Below are positions 50,443 through 58,719 of a stretch of 64,000 nucleotides of DNA, piece by piece (the first letter of the stretch is position 1; the number at the start of each line of letters is the position of its first letter). The position numbers and the translations under genes are program-made. Origin of the DNA: Jiangella sp. DSM 45060 (GTDB taxonomy: Bacteria; Actinomycetota; Actinomycetes; Jiangellales; Jiangellaceae); contig NZ_LT629771.1 in assembly GCF_900105175.1 (NCBI RefSeq), positions 1,674,001 through 1,738,000 on the forward strand, written 5' to 3'. A model generated the notes under the pieces. It was not told the origin of the DNA. It was given only the letters and a program-made list of their open reading frames with translations, and ran no database searches.

Positions 50443-51747
50443 ATGTTCAGGAACCTTGCCCAGCTGTTCGCCGGAACACCCGGCCGCGACCGCCGCGACG
50501 TCTTCCTCGTCCACCCGATCCAGCTCAGCCGCTGGCTCGACGAGGCGTGGGACAGCGCCCGGACGGTGCCCGCGTTCGGCGACCCGACCACCCTCGAACC
50601 GTTCCTCGGCGCCGCCGACGTCGTGGAGACGCTGAACCTGCCCCGGCCGCAGGTGACCGGCGGCGCCGAGGTCGCGCCGTCCGGCGTGGTGCTGGCCGAC
50701 CCCGACGTCTTCGGCGGCCAGGCGCTGCGGCTGCAGGCCAGCGGGCTGGCGTGGGACCACCTGGCGTACGCGTACCTCGTCGAGTCGACCGGGGTGTTCG
50801 AGGTGCTGGCCGAGGTGGTCCGCCGCCTGGTCACCGGCGAGACCCTGGACACGCTCTCTGCCGGGGGACTGCGCTGGGTGCGGGCCACCGAGGAGCTGTT
50901 CTTCCGCGACCCGCCGCTGTTCTCCATCGGCGGCGTCACCAGCGCCGTGCGGCCGGACGACCGGGTCAACCGGCGCAACTGCATGTGGCGGATGTTCGGC
51001 ATGGACCTCCCGCACCCGATCCCGGCCCGCTGGGCGCGGCCCGGCTCGGCCGGCGAGCAGGACTGGAAGTCCGACACCGGCAGCGGCGTCAACACCGGGT
51101 TCCGGGAGAAGTGGACGGAGCTGCTGCGGCAGGTGTGGCTCGGCATCGAGAACGCCCGCAACGAGAGCGGGCCGAACGCCACCGACAAGGAGTACGTGGC
51201 GTTCCTGTGCACCGCGCTGAAGGACATGATGGCCATGCGCCGCCGTGGTGGGCAGCTCGCCCGCGAGGAGTTCGTGTACGTCGCCACGATGAGCTGGTTC
51301 CACCTGACCCTCGAGACCCCCGACACGCCGATCGTGGTCGACCTGCGGGCCGACGCGACCAACGCGGCGGACCGGCTGGCGAAGATCGCCCAGCGGGTCG
51401 GCCTGCAGCCGGCCGCGCGATCGCGCGAGCTGTTCGAGCTCGCCGACCTGATGTCGGCGATGCTGCGGGCGATCGAGCTGGGCGTGTTCGACACCGGGGA
51501 GAAGGCGGAGACGCTCTACGTGCCGCTGGCCGGCGGCGTCAACGCCCAGTTGCTGCAGGACATGAACCGGATCATCGACCTGTGGCAGTCCGCCACCGGC
51601 GACCGGGTCAAGGACCGGCCGGTCGGCGGCGTGGCCGGGAGCCTGAGCGCCCAGCCGCTGCGCATCCCGGCGCCGCCGCCGCCCGTGCCGTCGCCGCCCA
51701 CCCCGGCGCCGGCGCCCGCCGTCGCCGCCACCAACGGCCGCGGCTGA
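50443..51747 (+). CDS. 434-residue hypothetical protein of the operon
   Basis: Starts 22 bp after the previous gene. N-terminus MFRNLAQLFAG, then FLVHPIQLSRWLDEAWDSARTVPAFGDPTTLEPFLGAADVV; central helical region with LGIENARNESGPNATDKEYVAFL and MAMRRRGGQLAREEFVYVATMSW; a Pro/Ala-rich disordered tail (PAPPPPVPSPPTPAP). No signal peptide or membrane helix. No family is recognised. The tail suggests an extended linker or a surface for partner binding. Confidence 0.65.
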   Translation: MFRNLAQLFAGTPGRDRRDVFLVHPIQLSRWLDEAWDSARTVPAFGDPTTLEPFLGAADVVETLNLPRPQVTGGAEVAPSGVVLADPDVFGGQALRLQASGLAWDHLAYAYLVESTGVFEVLAEVVRRLVTGETLDTLSAGGLRWVRATEELFFRDPPLFSIGGVTSAVRPDDRVNRRNCMWRMFGMDLPHPIPARWARPGSAGEQDWKSDTGSGVNTGFREKWTELLRQVWLGIENARNESGPNATDKEYVAFLCTALKDMMAMRRRGGQLAREEFVYVATMSWFHLTLETPDTPIVVDLRADATNAADRLAKIAQRVGLQPAARSRELFELADLMSAMLRAIELGVFDTGEKAETLYVPLAGGVNAQLLQDMNRIIDLWQSATGDRVKDRPVGGVAGSLSAQPLRIPAPPPPVPSPPTPAPAPAVAATNGRG

Positions 51748-51760
51748 GACGGAGGCCGTG

Positions 51761-53284
51761 ATGACGAGCGAACCGCTCACCGCCACCCTCCTGGAGTCGC
51801 CGTTCGCGCCGGCCGAGGCGACGCCCGAGCCGGCCGGGGAGCAGGAGTCGTGGGGACACCTCTACGAGGCGCCGGGCGGCGAGCCGGCGTTCGAGGAACA
51901 GGCCGCGCCCACCCTGTCGCGGCTGACCCGGACGTTCCCGCCGGAGGCGCTCTCCGAGCTGCCCGACGTGCTGCGGGCCAAACCGCTGGTGAGCGCCGAG
52001 GTGACGGTGCGGACCGAACGGATCCTGTGGATGATCGCCGGGGCGCGGGCGAACGTCGGCGCGGAACCGGGCTGGGGCGACCGCCTGCTGGTCGACCTGC
52101 CCGACCTCCCCAAGGCCGGGCCCAGCAGCACCGTGCACGTGCTGGTCGTCGAGACCGTGCCGTTCGACGTCGTCGAGCAGGACAAGCTCCGGGCGTTCCA
52201 CCGCTTCTGCCAGAAGGCGCACCCGTCGAAGGTGCCGCCGTTCGACGCGGTCTCGGTCGGGCCGTGGACGCTGAACCGCTGGCTGGAGGAGGCGCTGGAG
52301 CTCGCCCCCGGCTCGCTGGCCGCGGCGGCCGGGCTCTCCACGCAGCTGACGGTCGACCAGGCGGCCACCTACAAGCTGGTCGTGTACGCGCTGCTGCCGC
52401 GGACCGTCGGTGCGGTCGTGGCGCCGATGGACCAGCGGTCGCTGCGCGGCTTCCCGTTCGCGAAGGCCACGCTGACGGAGGAGCACGAGCGGCTGATCGC
52501 CTCGCTGGCGCGCGAGATCGTCCGCAGCTGGTACTCGCGGCGTATCGTGACGAAGATCGTCGTGCAGGGCCACACCGACCCCGTCGGCACCCGCGCCTAC
52601 AACCTGGACCTCGGCCGCCGCCGGGCCCAGGCGGTCGCCGCCCGGCTCAAGGAGCTGGTCGCCCAGCAGGCCGGCCGGCTGCCCGTCGGCACGGTGGAGC
52701 GCATCGAGTACGTCATCGAGAGCTACGGCGAGGACCGGCCGTTCTCGACCCGGCTGCACACCCTGAACCGCCGGGTCGAGGTCACCGTGTACCGCGACTA
52801 CACACCGCCGCCGGACCCGCTGGTGCTGGACGAGGTGATCGTGCGGGTGACCCCGCTGCTGTCGTCGCCCACGCTGACGCCGGAGGCGGTGAAGCGGCTG
52901 AAGTGCGTGCTGGCCAAGATCAAGCAGCCCGGCATGGACGACCGGTTCGCCACCGACACCCAGGTGTTCCTCATCAAGCGCGACAACCAGATGCCCAGGC
53001 CGGAGGAGTGGAGCCGCGTGCTGAGCCGGCTGCTGCACCCGGACCTGTTCGGCCCGCAGGTGCCCGAGGACCGGCTCACCACCAACCTGCGGCTGCTCGA
53101 CGAGGACATCGCCGGCGGCATCGTGAAGATGAGCCAGATCATCGCCTACGCCTCCGGCGCCGAGTGGGGCTTGGGGCTGCTGGCCCTGCCGAAGGCGTTC
53201 AAGCAGTTCAACGCCTGGATCATCGAGCGGTTGAAGAATCAGGCGAGCATCTACAGCTGCTACGCGGAGGACTTCCTCGAGTAG
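51761..53284 (+). CDS. OmpA-like domain protein with N-terminal ESPF motif, no signal peptide
   Basis: About 507 residues from ATG 51761 (GGAGG five bases upstream; GTG 51758 is adjacent). The N-terminus has LLESPFAPAEA and an acidic stretch. A domain at about 245-345 is OmpA-C-like: KIVVQGHTDPVGTRAYNLDLGRRRAQAV, then YGEDRPFS and LNRRVEVTVYRD, the usual peptidoglycan-binding pattern. Yet there is no Sec signal or lipobox, which is unusual. The last third is helical. The last gene of the operon, 13 bp after its neighbour, followed by a strong hairpin. It may bind cell wall after non-Sec export, or OmpA-like folding may serve another use. Confidence 0.75.
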   Translation: MTSEPLTATLLESPFAPAEATPEPAGEQESWGHLYEAPGGEPAFEEQAAPTLSRLTRTFPPEALSELPDVLRAKPLVSAEVTVRTERILWMIAGARANVGAEPGWGDRLLVDLPDLPKAGPSSTVHVLVVETVPFDVVEQDKLRAFHRFCQKAHPSKVPPFDAVSVGPWTLNRWLEEALELAPGSLAAAAGLSTQLTVDQAATYKLVVYALLPRTVGAVVAPMDQRSLRGFPFAKATLTEEHERLIASLAREIVRSWYSRRIVTKIVVQGHTDPVGTRAYNLDLGRRRAQAVAARLKELVAQQAGRLPVGTVERIEYVIESYGEDRPFSTRLHTLNRRVEVTVYRDYTPPPDPLVLDEVIVRVTPLLSSPTLTPEAVKRLKCVLAKIKQPGMDDRFATDTQVFLIKRDNQMPRPEEWSRVLSRLLHPDLFGPQVPEDRLTTNLRLLDEDIAGGIVKMSQIIAYASGAEWGLGLLALPKAFKQFNAWIIERLKNQASIYSCYAEDFLE

Positions 53285-53324
53285 GCCTAGGCGAGTCGCG
53301 ATCATGGGAGTACAACATTGACTA

Positions 53325-53358
53325 GGCCGGATCCACGAGCCATCGCGTGGATCCGGCC
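53325..53358 (+). terminator. strong hairpin ending the unusual operon
   Basis: GGCCGGATCCACG (53325-53337) pairs perfectly with CGTGGATCCGGCC (53346-53358), 13 bp around an 8-base loop, 40 bp after the OmpA-like gene and 17 bp before the BTAD regulator. No T-run. It separates the regulator from the operon. Confidence 0.8.
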
Positions 53359-53375
53359 CATGGGGGGTGTCGCTG

Positions 53376-54086
53376 ATGGCCGCGGTGAACCAGATGGCTG
53401 ACCTGCACGTCATCGGGGCCTTCGAGGTGCTCGTCGCCGGTGTCCCGGTGGCGCTGCCCGCCGGTCCGCGGCGGCTGCTGGCCTACCTCGCCGTCAACGG
53501 CGGCGCCCAGCGCCGCGACGCGGTGACGGGGCAGCTGTGGGGCTGGGTGCCGCAGGCGCAGGCGCGGGCACGGCTGCGCACGGCGCTGTGGCGGATCGGC
53601 CAGCTCCCGGCCGGCCTGGTCCGCAGCGGTCGCGACGAGCTCCAGCTGCGGCCATCGGTGCGGGTCGACCTCGCCGAGAGCGCGGGGCTCGCGCGCGGCC
53701 TGCTCGACCCGTCCGGCCGCGACCGGCTGCCCGACTCGGCCGACCTGCTCACCGACGACATCCTCCCCGGCTGGGACGAGGACTGGCTGCAGCTCGAGCG
53801 CGAGCGGCACCGTCAGCTGCGCATCCACGCCCTCGAGGCGCTCAGCCGCCGCCTCACCGCGGCCGGCCGGTTCGGCGCGGCCATCGACGTGGCGTACCGG
53901 GCGATCGCGGCCGAGCCGCTGCGGGAGTCGGCGTGGTGCGCGTTGATCCGCGCCCACCTGGCCGAGGGCAACCGCTCGGTCGCCTCGCACCAGCTCGGCG
54001 AGTACCGGCGGCTGCTGGCCGACGAGCTGGGAGTCGACCCGTCCGAGACGATCGAGGCGCTGCTCAGCCCAGCAGGGGGTGCGTGA
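53376..54086 (+). CDS. BTAD (SARP-type) regulator without effector domain
   Basis: About 236 residues from ATG 53376 (GGGGGG eight bases upstream; GTG 53367 possible). N-terminal OmpR/SARP winged helix: LHVIGAFEVLVAGVPVALPAGPRRLLAYLAV and ARARLRTALWRI. C-terminal BTAD TPR-like domain: WLQLERERHRQLRIHALEALS through GEYRRLLADELGVDPSETIEAL. No ATPase or sensor domain. SARP-type proteins activate clustered genes by binding repeats; it lies just after the unusual operon, so it is the best candidate regulator. Confidence 0.85.
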   Translation: MAAVNQMADLHVIGAFEVLVAGVPVALPAGPRRLLAYLAVNGGAQRRDAVTGQLWGWVPQAQARARLRTALWRIGQLPAGLVRSGRDELQLRPSVRVDLAESAGLARGLLDPSGRDRLPDSADLLTDDILPGWDEDWLQLERERHRQLRIHALEALSRRLTAAGRFGAAIDVAYRAIAAEPLRESAWCALIRAHLAEGNRSVASHQLGEYRRLLADELGVDPSETIEALLSPAGGA

Positions 54087-54217
54087 CGGATAGTGGTGGA
54101 TGCGGGCGGCGTCCAGGGGCCGGTCCAGCAAGGCGTCGAAGTAGCTCGATGCGCTGCGCCGTCGGGTGATGACACAACGCAGCTGGTCGGTTCCTGGGCG
54201 TCGATCCGCGCCGCCGA

Positions 54218-54239
54218 AGATCCGTCAGGTACCCCCTAG
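54218..54239. repeat. relic end of an IS5-family element
   Basis: This 22-bp sequence, AGATCCGTCAG-N5-CCCTAG, matches the right end of the intact IS at 13502-13523 in 18 of 22 positions, including an 11-base exact run and the terminal CCCTAG with the same spacing. The lysE stop codon (54227-54225) lies inside it. The 131 bp between the BTAD gene and this site shows no gene and may be the decayed remainder of the element. Confidence 0.6.
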
Positions 54240-54827
54240 GAGGCGGGCGCCGATCGCGAGCATGACGACGGCGATCAGCCCGTCCAGCACCCGCCAGGCG
54301 CCCGGCCGCTCGAACACCGCGCTGAGCGAGCGTGCGCCGAACCCGAGCGCGGTGAACCAGCTCAGCGACGCCGCCATCGCGCCCGCGCCGTACAGCCAGC
54401 GGCCGTCGTCGCCGTGCTGGTTGGCCAGCGCGCCGAGCAGCACGACGGTGTCGAGGTACACGTGCGGGTTGAGGAAGGTGAAGCCGAGGCAGGCGAGCAC
54501 CGCCGCCCGCGCGGTCGCGGCCGCGCCCGCCCCGGCGACCAGCGACGACGGCCGCAGCGCCCGCCGCGCCGCCAGCGCGCCGTACCCGAGCACGAACGCC
54601 GCCCCGCCGTAGCGCGCCACGTCCAGCGCCCACGGGTGCGTCGTCAGCGCCGCGCCGAGTCCGGCGATCCCGGCGCCGATCAGCACGGCGTCGGCCACCG
54701 CGCACACCGCGACGACAGGGACGACGTGGCGGCGCGCGAGCCCCTGGCGCAGGACGAACGCGTTCTGGGCGCCGATCGCGACGATCAGCGAGAGGGAGGT
54801 GGCGAACCCGACGACGGCACTGGACAC
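54225..54827 (-). CDS. lysE: LysE/ArgO-family amino-acid exporter
   Basis: 200 residues, about six membrane helices. [23 protein letters not shown] and [23 protein letters not shown] are the LysE/ArgO signatures. It exports lysine and arginine or related amino acids. Divergent from the LysG/ArgP-type regulator, as in Corynebacterium glutamicum. Its last four codons and stop are within an IS-end relic, so the C-terminus may have been replaced. Confidence 0.93.
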   Translation of the reverse strand: MSSAVVGFATSLSLIVAIGAQNAFVLRQGLARRHVVPVVAVCAVADAVLIGAGIAGLGAALTTHPWALDVARYGGAAFVLGYGALAARRALRPSSLVAGAGAAATARAAVLACLGFTFLNPHVYLDTVVLLGALANQHGDDGRWLYGAGAMAASLSWFTALGFGARSLSAVFERPGAWRVLDGLIAVVMLAIGARLLGGT

Positions 54828-54897
54828 GTCCTCGACGCTAGGGTCGGGGTGAGCCGTAGACCAGCTAAAGTTTCTACGCCTTCCTTAGCATGGCTTC

Positions 54898-55794
54898 ATG
54901 ATGCGCATCGACCTCGCCCAGCTCAGCGCGTTCGCCGCCGTCGTCGAGGAGGGCAGCTTCGAGGCCGCCGCCCGCCGGCTGCACGTCACGCCGTCCGCGG
55001 TGAGCCAGCGGGTCAAGGCGCTGGAGTCGCGGCTGGGCCGCGTCCTGGTCAGCCGCACCCGTCCGGCCGGCGCCACGGAGGCCGGGCAGTGGCTGGCCCG
55101 GTACGCGCGCCAGGTGCGGCTGCTGGAGAGCGAGGCGCTGTCCGGCCTGGCCTCCGGCGACGTCGAGGTGCGGCTGGCGGTCGCCGTCAACGCGGACTCG
55201 TTGGCGACGTGGTTCCTGCCGGCGCTGACGGGGCTGGCGGACGAGCGCGGCGCCCGGTTCGAGCTGCACCAGGAGGACCAGGACCACTCGGCGACGCTGC
55301 TGCGCGAGGGCGCCGTCATGGCCGCCGTCACCGCCGACGCGCACGCCGTGCAGGGCTGCGGCGTGCGCCCGCTCGGCCGCATGCGCTACCTCGGCGTCTC
55401 CACCCCGGCGTTCGCCGGCCGATGGTTCCCGGACGGCCCGACGGCGGCGGCGCTCGGCGCGGCCACCACGCTGGTCTTCAACCGCAAGGACGCGCTGCAG
55501 TCGCGGTTCGCCCGCGAGCTCGCCGGCCGCCGGGTCGACCCGCCGGTCACCGTGCTGCCGTCGTCGGTGGGGTTCGCCGACGCGACGATCCTGGGGCTGG
55601 CGTGGGCGATGCTGCCCGAGTCGATGGCCCGCGCCGCCCTCGACGACGGCCGGCTGGTCGAGATCGCTCCGGGCCGCCACCTCGACGTGCCGCTGTACTG
55701 GCAGCGCTGGAAGCTGGCGTCGCCGCTGCTGGACGAGCTGACCGACGCCGTCGTCGCGGCGGCCGCGGCTCAGCTGCGGGCGCCGAAGCCGTAG
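54898..55794 (+). CDS. lysG: LysR-family regulator of the LysG/ArgP type
   Basis: 298 residues (ATG 54898, or 54901). Helix-turn-helix at the N-terminus: LAQLSAFAAVVEEGSFEAAARRLHVTPSAVSQRVKALE; effector domain with FNRKDALQSRFARE and LPSSVGFADATILGLAWAMLP, as in ArgP/LysG. It senses basic amino acids and turns on the divergent exporter. The 70-bp shared region is AT-richer and holds GCTAAAGTTTCTACG, a likely LysR site. The 3' end overlaps the convergent TetR gene by 25 bp. Confidence 0.93.
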   Translation: MMRIDLAQLSAFAAVVEEGSFEAAARRLHVTPSAVSQRVKALESRLGRVLVSRTRPAGATEAGQWLARYARQVRLLESEALSGLASGDVEVRLAVAVNADSLATWFLPALTGLADERGARFELHQEDQDHSATLLREGAVMAAVTADAHAVQGCGVRPLGRMRYLGVSTPAFAGRWFPDGPTAAALGAATTLVFNRKDALQSRFARELAGRRVDPPVTVLPSSVGFADATILGLAWAMLPESMARAALDDGRLVEIAPGRHLDVPLYWQRWKLASPLLDELTDAVVAAAAAQLRAPKP

Positions 55795-56363
55795 ATCGTC
55801 GTGCGGGCGAGCGCCTCGGCGTCCTCCGGCCGGGGGAGCGCGACACCGGTGAGGATGCGCAGCACGATCATCCCGGTGAACCAGTCGAACACCAGTTGGC
55901 GGTCGACGTCCGGGGGGAGCTCGCCGCGGGCGATCGCGCGGTCGAAGACGGCGCTGGACCCGGCCAGCCGGGTGGCCAGCGAGGCGCGGTACAGCTCGGC
56001 GACCCGGGGGTCGCGGGCGGCCTCCTTCACGGCCAGCCGGAAGAACGCCAGGCCGTCGTCGCTGCCGGCCAGGGTCAGGATGTCGGTGTAGATCTCGGCG
56101 AGGTCGCCGTGCAGCGAGCCGGTGTCGGGGACCCGCACCTCCAGCTCGAACAGCGTCTCGGCGGCGGCCAGTGCCAGGTCGTCCTTGCTGGCCCAGCGGC
56201 GGTACAGCGTCGCCTTGCCGACCCCGGCCCGCTCGGCCACCGCGTCGACCGTCATGCCGTCGACGCCGCGCTCGAGCAGCAGGCCGGCCGCGGCCTCCCG
56301 GATGCGGCGGTCCGCCTCCGGGTCGCGCGGCCGGCCGCGCCGGGGCTCAGCCGGGTTGCTCAT
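55770..56363 (-). CDS. TetR-family regulator
   Basis: 197 residues. RGRPRDPEADRRIREAAAGLL and the helix-turn-helix MTVDAVAERAGVGKATLYRRWASKDDL are TetR; the C-terminal ligand domain is of the common TetR_C type. Second gene of an operon with the MFS transporter, whose end it overlaps by 17 bp. It should repress the operon through the repeats at 57912-57967 until an exported compound binds. Confidence 0.93.
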   Translation of the reverse strand: MSNPAEPRRGRPRDPEADRRIREAAAGLLLERGVDGMTVDAVAERAGVGKATLYRRWASKDDLALAAAETLFELEVRVPDTGSLHGDLAEIYTDILTLAGSDDGLAFFRLAVKEAARDPRVAELYRASLATRLAGSSAVFDRAIARGELPPDVDRQLVFDWFTGMIVLRILTGVALPRPEDAEALARTTIYGFGARS

Positions 56364-57897
56364 CGCGGGCGTGGCTGGGCAGCCACAGCAGCGCGACCAG
56401 CGCGCCGACCAGGACGACGATCCCGGCGACGGCGGTCGTCGTGGTCATGGCGTCGACGAACGCGGCGTCGGCGGCGTGGACGAGGGCGGCGGCGGGCTCG
56501 GCGGGCAGCTCGCCGGCGGCGGCGTACGCGCCCTGGATGCTGTCCTCGGCGGCGTGCGCGGCCTCGGCGGGCAGCTGAGCGGCGGCGTCGTCCACCTGCG
56601 CAGAGTAGACCGAGTTCAGCACCGAGATCAGCACCGCGACGCCCAGCGCGCCGCCGACCTGCCGGACGGTGTCGTTGACCGCCGAGCCGACGCCGGCCTT
56701 GGCCCGCGGCACCGCGCCCATCACCGACTCCGTCGCCGGGCCCATCGCGAACGCCATGCCGAACCCCATGACGATCGTCGCGGTGAGGCCGCGCGGCGCG
56801 TAGCCGCTCTCGACCGTCGTCCCGGTGAAGATCCAGAACGACACCGCCAGCAGCGCCAGCCCGAACACCGTCGGCCACTTCTCGCCGACCCGCTGCGCGA
56901 CCGCCATGGCCGCCGGGCCGCCGAGGACCAGGCCGATCGCCAGCGGCAGGATGCGCAGCCCCGCCTCCAGCGGCGTGTAGCCGAGCACCGTCTGCAGGTA
57001 CACGGACAGGAAGAACGCGGCGCCCATCATCGCGAAGAACACCAGCGTGATCGAGATGGCCGGGACGCTGAAGCGGCGGTTCAGGAAGAACTCGACCGGC
57101 AGCATCGGGTGCGGGTGGCGGCGCTCCCAGAGCACGAAGCCGGCCAGGATCGCCAGCGACGCCGCGACCGACCCGAGCGTGACGCCGTCCGTCCAGCCGC
57201 GTTCGGGCGCCTCGATCAGCGCCCAGACCAGCGCGACCAGCCCGGCGCACGACAGCGCCGCGCCGACGAGGTCCAGCCGCGGCGCCGTCCGGTCCCGCGA
57301 CTCGGGCACCAGCCAGAACCCGAGCAGCAGCGCGGCGCCCGCGATCGGGACGTTGATCATCAGCGCCGAGCCCCACCAGAAGTGCTCGAGCAGCCAGCCG
57401 CCGACGGCCGGGCCGCCCGCGATGCCGATGCCGGCCATCGCCGCCCACACGCCGATGGCCCGCTTGCGCTCCTTCGGGTCGCGGAACACGTCGATGAGGA
57501 TCGACAGCGTGCTCGGCATGATCAGCGCGCCGCCCAGCCCCATCACCGTCCGCGCGGCGATGACGGTGGTGGGGTCGCTCGACATGGCGCCCCAGACGCT
57601 CGCGGCGGCGAACACCACCAGGCCCGCGGCGAGGGCGAGCTTGCGCCCGTACTTGTCGCCCCACGCGCCGGCCGTCAGCAGCAGCCCGGCGAACGCCAGG
57701 GTGTAGGCGTCGATGATCCACTGCAGCTCGCTGGCGGTGGCGCCGAGGTCGCGCTGCATGGTCGGGATCGCCGTGTTCAGCACGGTGGTGTCCATGCCGA
57801 TGAGCACCAGGCTCAGCGACAACACCCCGAGCGTCGCCCAGCGGCGCCGGTGCCGGGTGGAGGTGGCGTACTCGGTGTCGGGCGGTGCGAGGGACAT
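56347..57897 (-). CDS. MFS transporter, DHA2 / EmrB-QacA type
   Basis: About 516 residues from ATG 57897, with GGAG seven bases upstream (GTG 57903 possible). Fourteen membrane helices. LIGMDTTVLNTAIPTMQRDL (motif D1) and GAWGDKYGRKLAL (motif A) define the DHA2 group; PAVGGWLLEHFWWGSALMINVPIA is motif C-like. It exports drugs or secondary metabolites by proton antiport. The TetR gene follows it. Confidence 0.93.
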   Translation of the reverse strand: MSLAPPDTEYATSTRHRRRWATLGVLSLSLVLIGMDTTVLNTAIPTMQRDLGATASELQWIIDAYTLAFAGLLLTAGAWGDKYGRKLALAAGLVVFAAASVWGAMSSDPTTVIAARTVMGLGGALIMPSTLSILIDVFRDPKERKRAIGVWAAMAGIGIAGGPAVGGWLLEHFWWGSALMINVPIAGAALLLGFWLVPESRDRTAPRLDLVGAALSCAGLVALVWALIEAPERGWTDGVTLGSVAASLAILAGFVLWERRHPHPMLPVEFFLNRRFSVPAISITLVFFAMMGAAFFLSVYLQTVLGYTPLEAGLRILPLAIGLVLGGPAAMAVAQRVGEKWPTVFGLALLAVSFWIFTGTTVESGYAPRGLTATIVMGFGMAFAMGPATESVMGAVPRAKAGVGSAVNDTVRQVGGALGVAVLISVLNSVYSAQVDDAAAQLPAEAAHAAEDSIQGAYAAAGELPAEPAAALVHAADAAFVDAMTTTTAVAGIVVLVGALVALLWLPSHARDEQPG

Positions 57898-57911
57898 GGC
57901 CACTCCGGGAT

Positions 57912-57967
57912 GATTACGAGACTGATGAGTTCTGGAAATAGATACTAGACCTGGGAGTCTCGTAATC
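57912..57967. promoter_or_regulatory. TetR operator: 12-bp inverted repeat before the MFS/TetR operon
   Basis: GATTACGAGACT (57912-57923) and AGTCTCGTAATC (57956-57967) are perfect inverted copies 32 bp apart, between 15 and 70 bp upstream of the MFS start. AT-rich DNA between them (ATAGATACTAG) is a likely -10 area. Two TetR dimers or a loop could block the promoter. Confidence 0.65.
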
Positions 57968-58021
57968 GGAACCCGTCGCGCACGTGTGCTCCGTCACCGG
58001 GTGAGTAGATTTCGGGAACGG

Positions 58022-58048
58022 TGTCGAAACGGGGCGGTCGCGTTCGTA
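58022..58048 (+). promoter_or_regulatory. candidate ECF42-type promoter
   Basis: TGTCGA at 58022-58027, 17 bases, then CGTA at 58045-58048, 54 bp before the first gene of the RibD/DGPF/sigma cluster. The recalled ECF42 consensus is TGTCGA (-35) and CG(A/T)C (-10), so this matches the -35 fully and 3 of 4 in the -10. It implies the sigma factor at 59662 transcribes its own cluster. Confidence 0.5.
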
Positions 58049-58101
58049 GCAGGGGTGAGAGGCCGCCCACCGGGACGGCACCGAGGAGAGGAACCGCGAT
58101 C

Positions 58102-58707
58102 ATGCGACTGACCGTCACCACCAACGTCTCCGTCGACGGCGTGATGCAGGGGCTCGGCGGGCCGGACGAGGACCGCCGCGGCGGGTTCGAGCGCGGCGGC
58201 TGGGCGCTGCCGCTGTTCGACGGCGAAGGCGAGACGTACCTCAGCGAGATCTACGGGCGCGCCGACGCGTTCCTGTTCGGCCGCCGGACGTACGAGATCT
58301 TCGCCGCCTCGTGGGGGACGTGGGCCGACCCCGGCGACAGCCTCATCTGGACGGCGCTGAACACGCGGCCCAAGTATGTCGCCTCGGCCACGCTCACCGG
58401 CCCGGCGTGGGCGGAGACCACCGTCGTGGCCGGCGACGTCGCGACGATCCGGGAGCTGAAGGCCCGGCCGGGCGGTGAGCTGCAGGTGCACGGCAGCGGC
58501 GAGCTGGCCCGCTGGCTGCTCGCGAACGACCTCGTCGACGAGCTGACGCTGCTGACCTATCCGGTCGTCGTCGGCCAGGGCCGGCGGCTGTTCCCGGACG
58601 ACGGCCCCGACGCGGCGCTCGAGCTGGCCGGCGCGCGGGCCTTCGCCAACGGCATCACGGCGCACGTGTACCGGCCGGCCGGACGCCCGCAATACGCCGC
58701 GAGCTGA
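58102..58707 (+). CDS. RibD-C/DHFR-family protein, copy 1
   Basis: 201 residues from ATG 58102, after GAGGAGAGG. LTVTTNVSVDGVMQGLGG, LFGRRTYEIFAASW (nucleotide-binding) and LVDELTLLTYPVVVGQGRRLFPDDGP are the RibD C-terminal pattern. About half of its residues are identical to the next gene, so the pair is a tandem duplication. First gene of the sigma-factor cluster; the substrate is unknown. Confidence 0.9.
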   Translation: MRLTVTTNVSVDGVMQGLGGPDEDRRGGFERGGWALPLFDGEGETYLSEIYGRADAFLFGRRTYEIFAASWGTWADPGDSLIWTALNTRPKYVASATLTGPAWAETTVVAGDVATIRELKARPGGELQVHGSGELARWLLANDLVDELTLLTYPVVVGQGRRLFPDDGPDAALELAGARAFANGITAHVYRPAGRPQYAAS

Positions 58708-58719
58708 CGGGGCACGATC

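Noticed and set aside
46149-53284. Contractile injection system or type VI/VII secretion apparatus
   Set aside because: No sheath, tube, baseplate, ClpV-like, EccC or WXG100 genes are in the window; only a possible accessory link is proposed.
53813-54175. Minus-strand frame over the end of the BTAD gene and the following gap
   Set aside because: It is Ser/Arg/Pro-rich and antisense to a clear domain; the downstream part may be decayed IS DNA.
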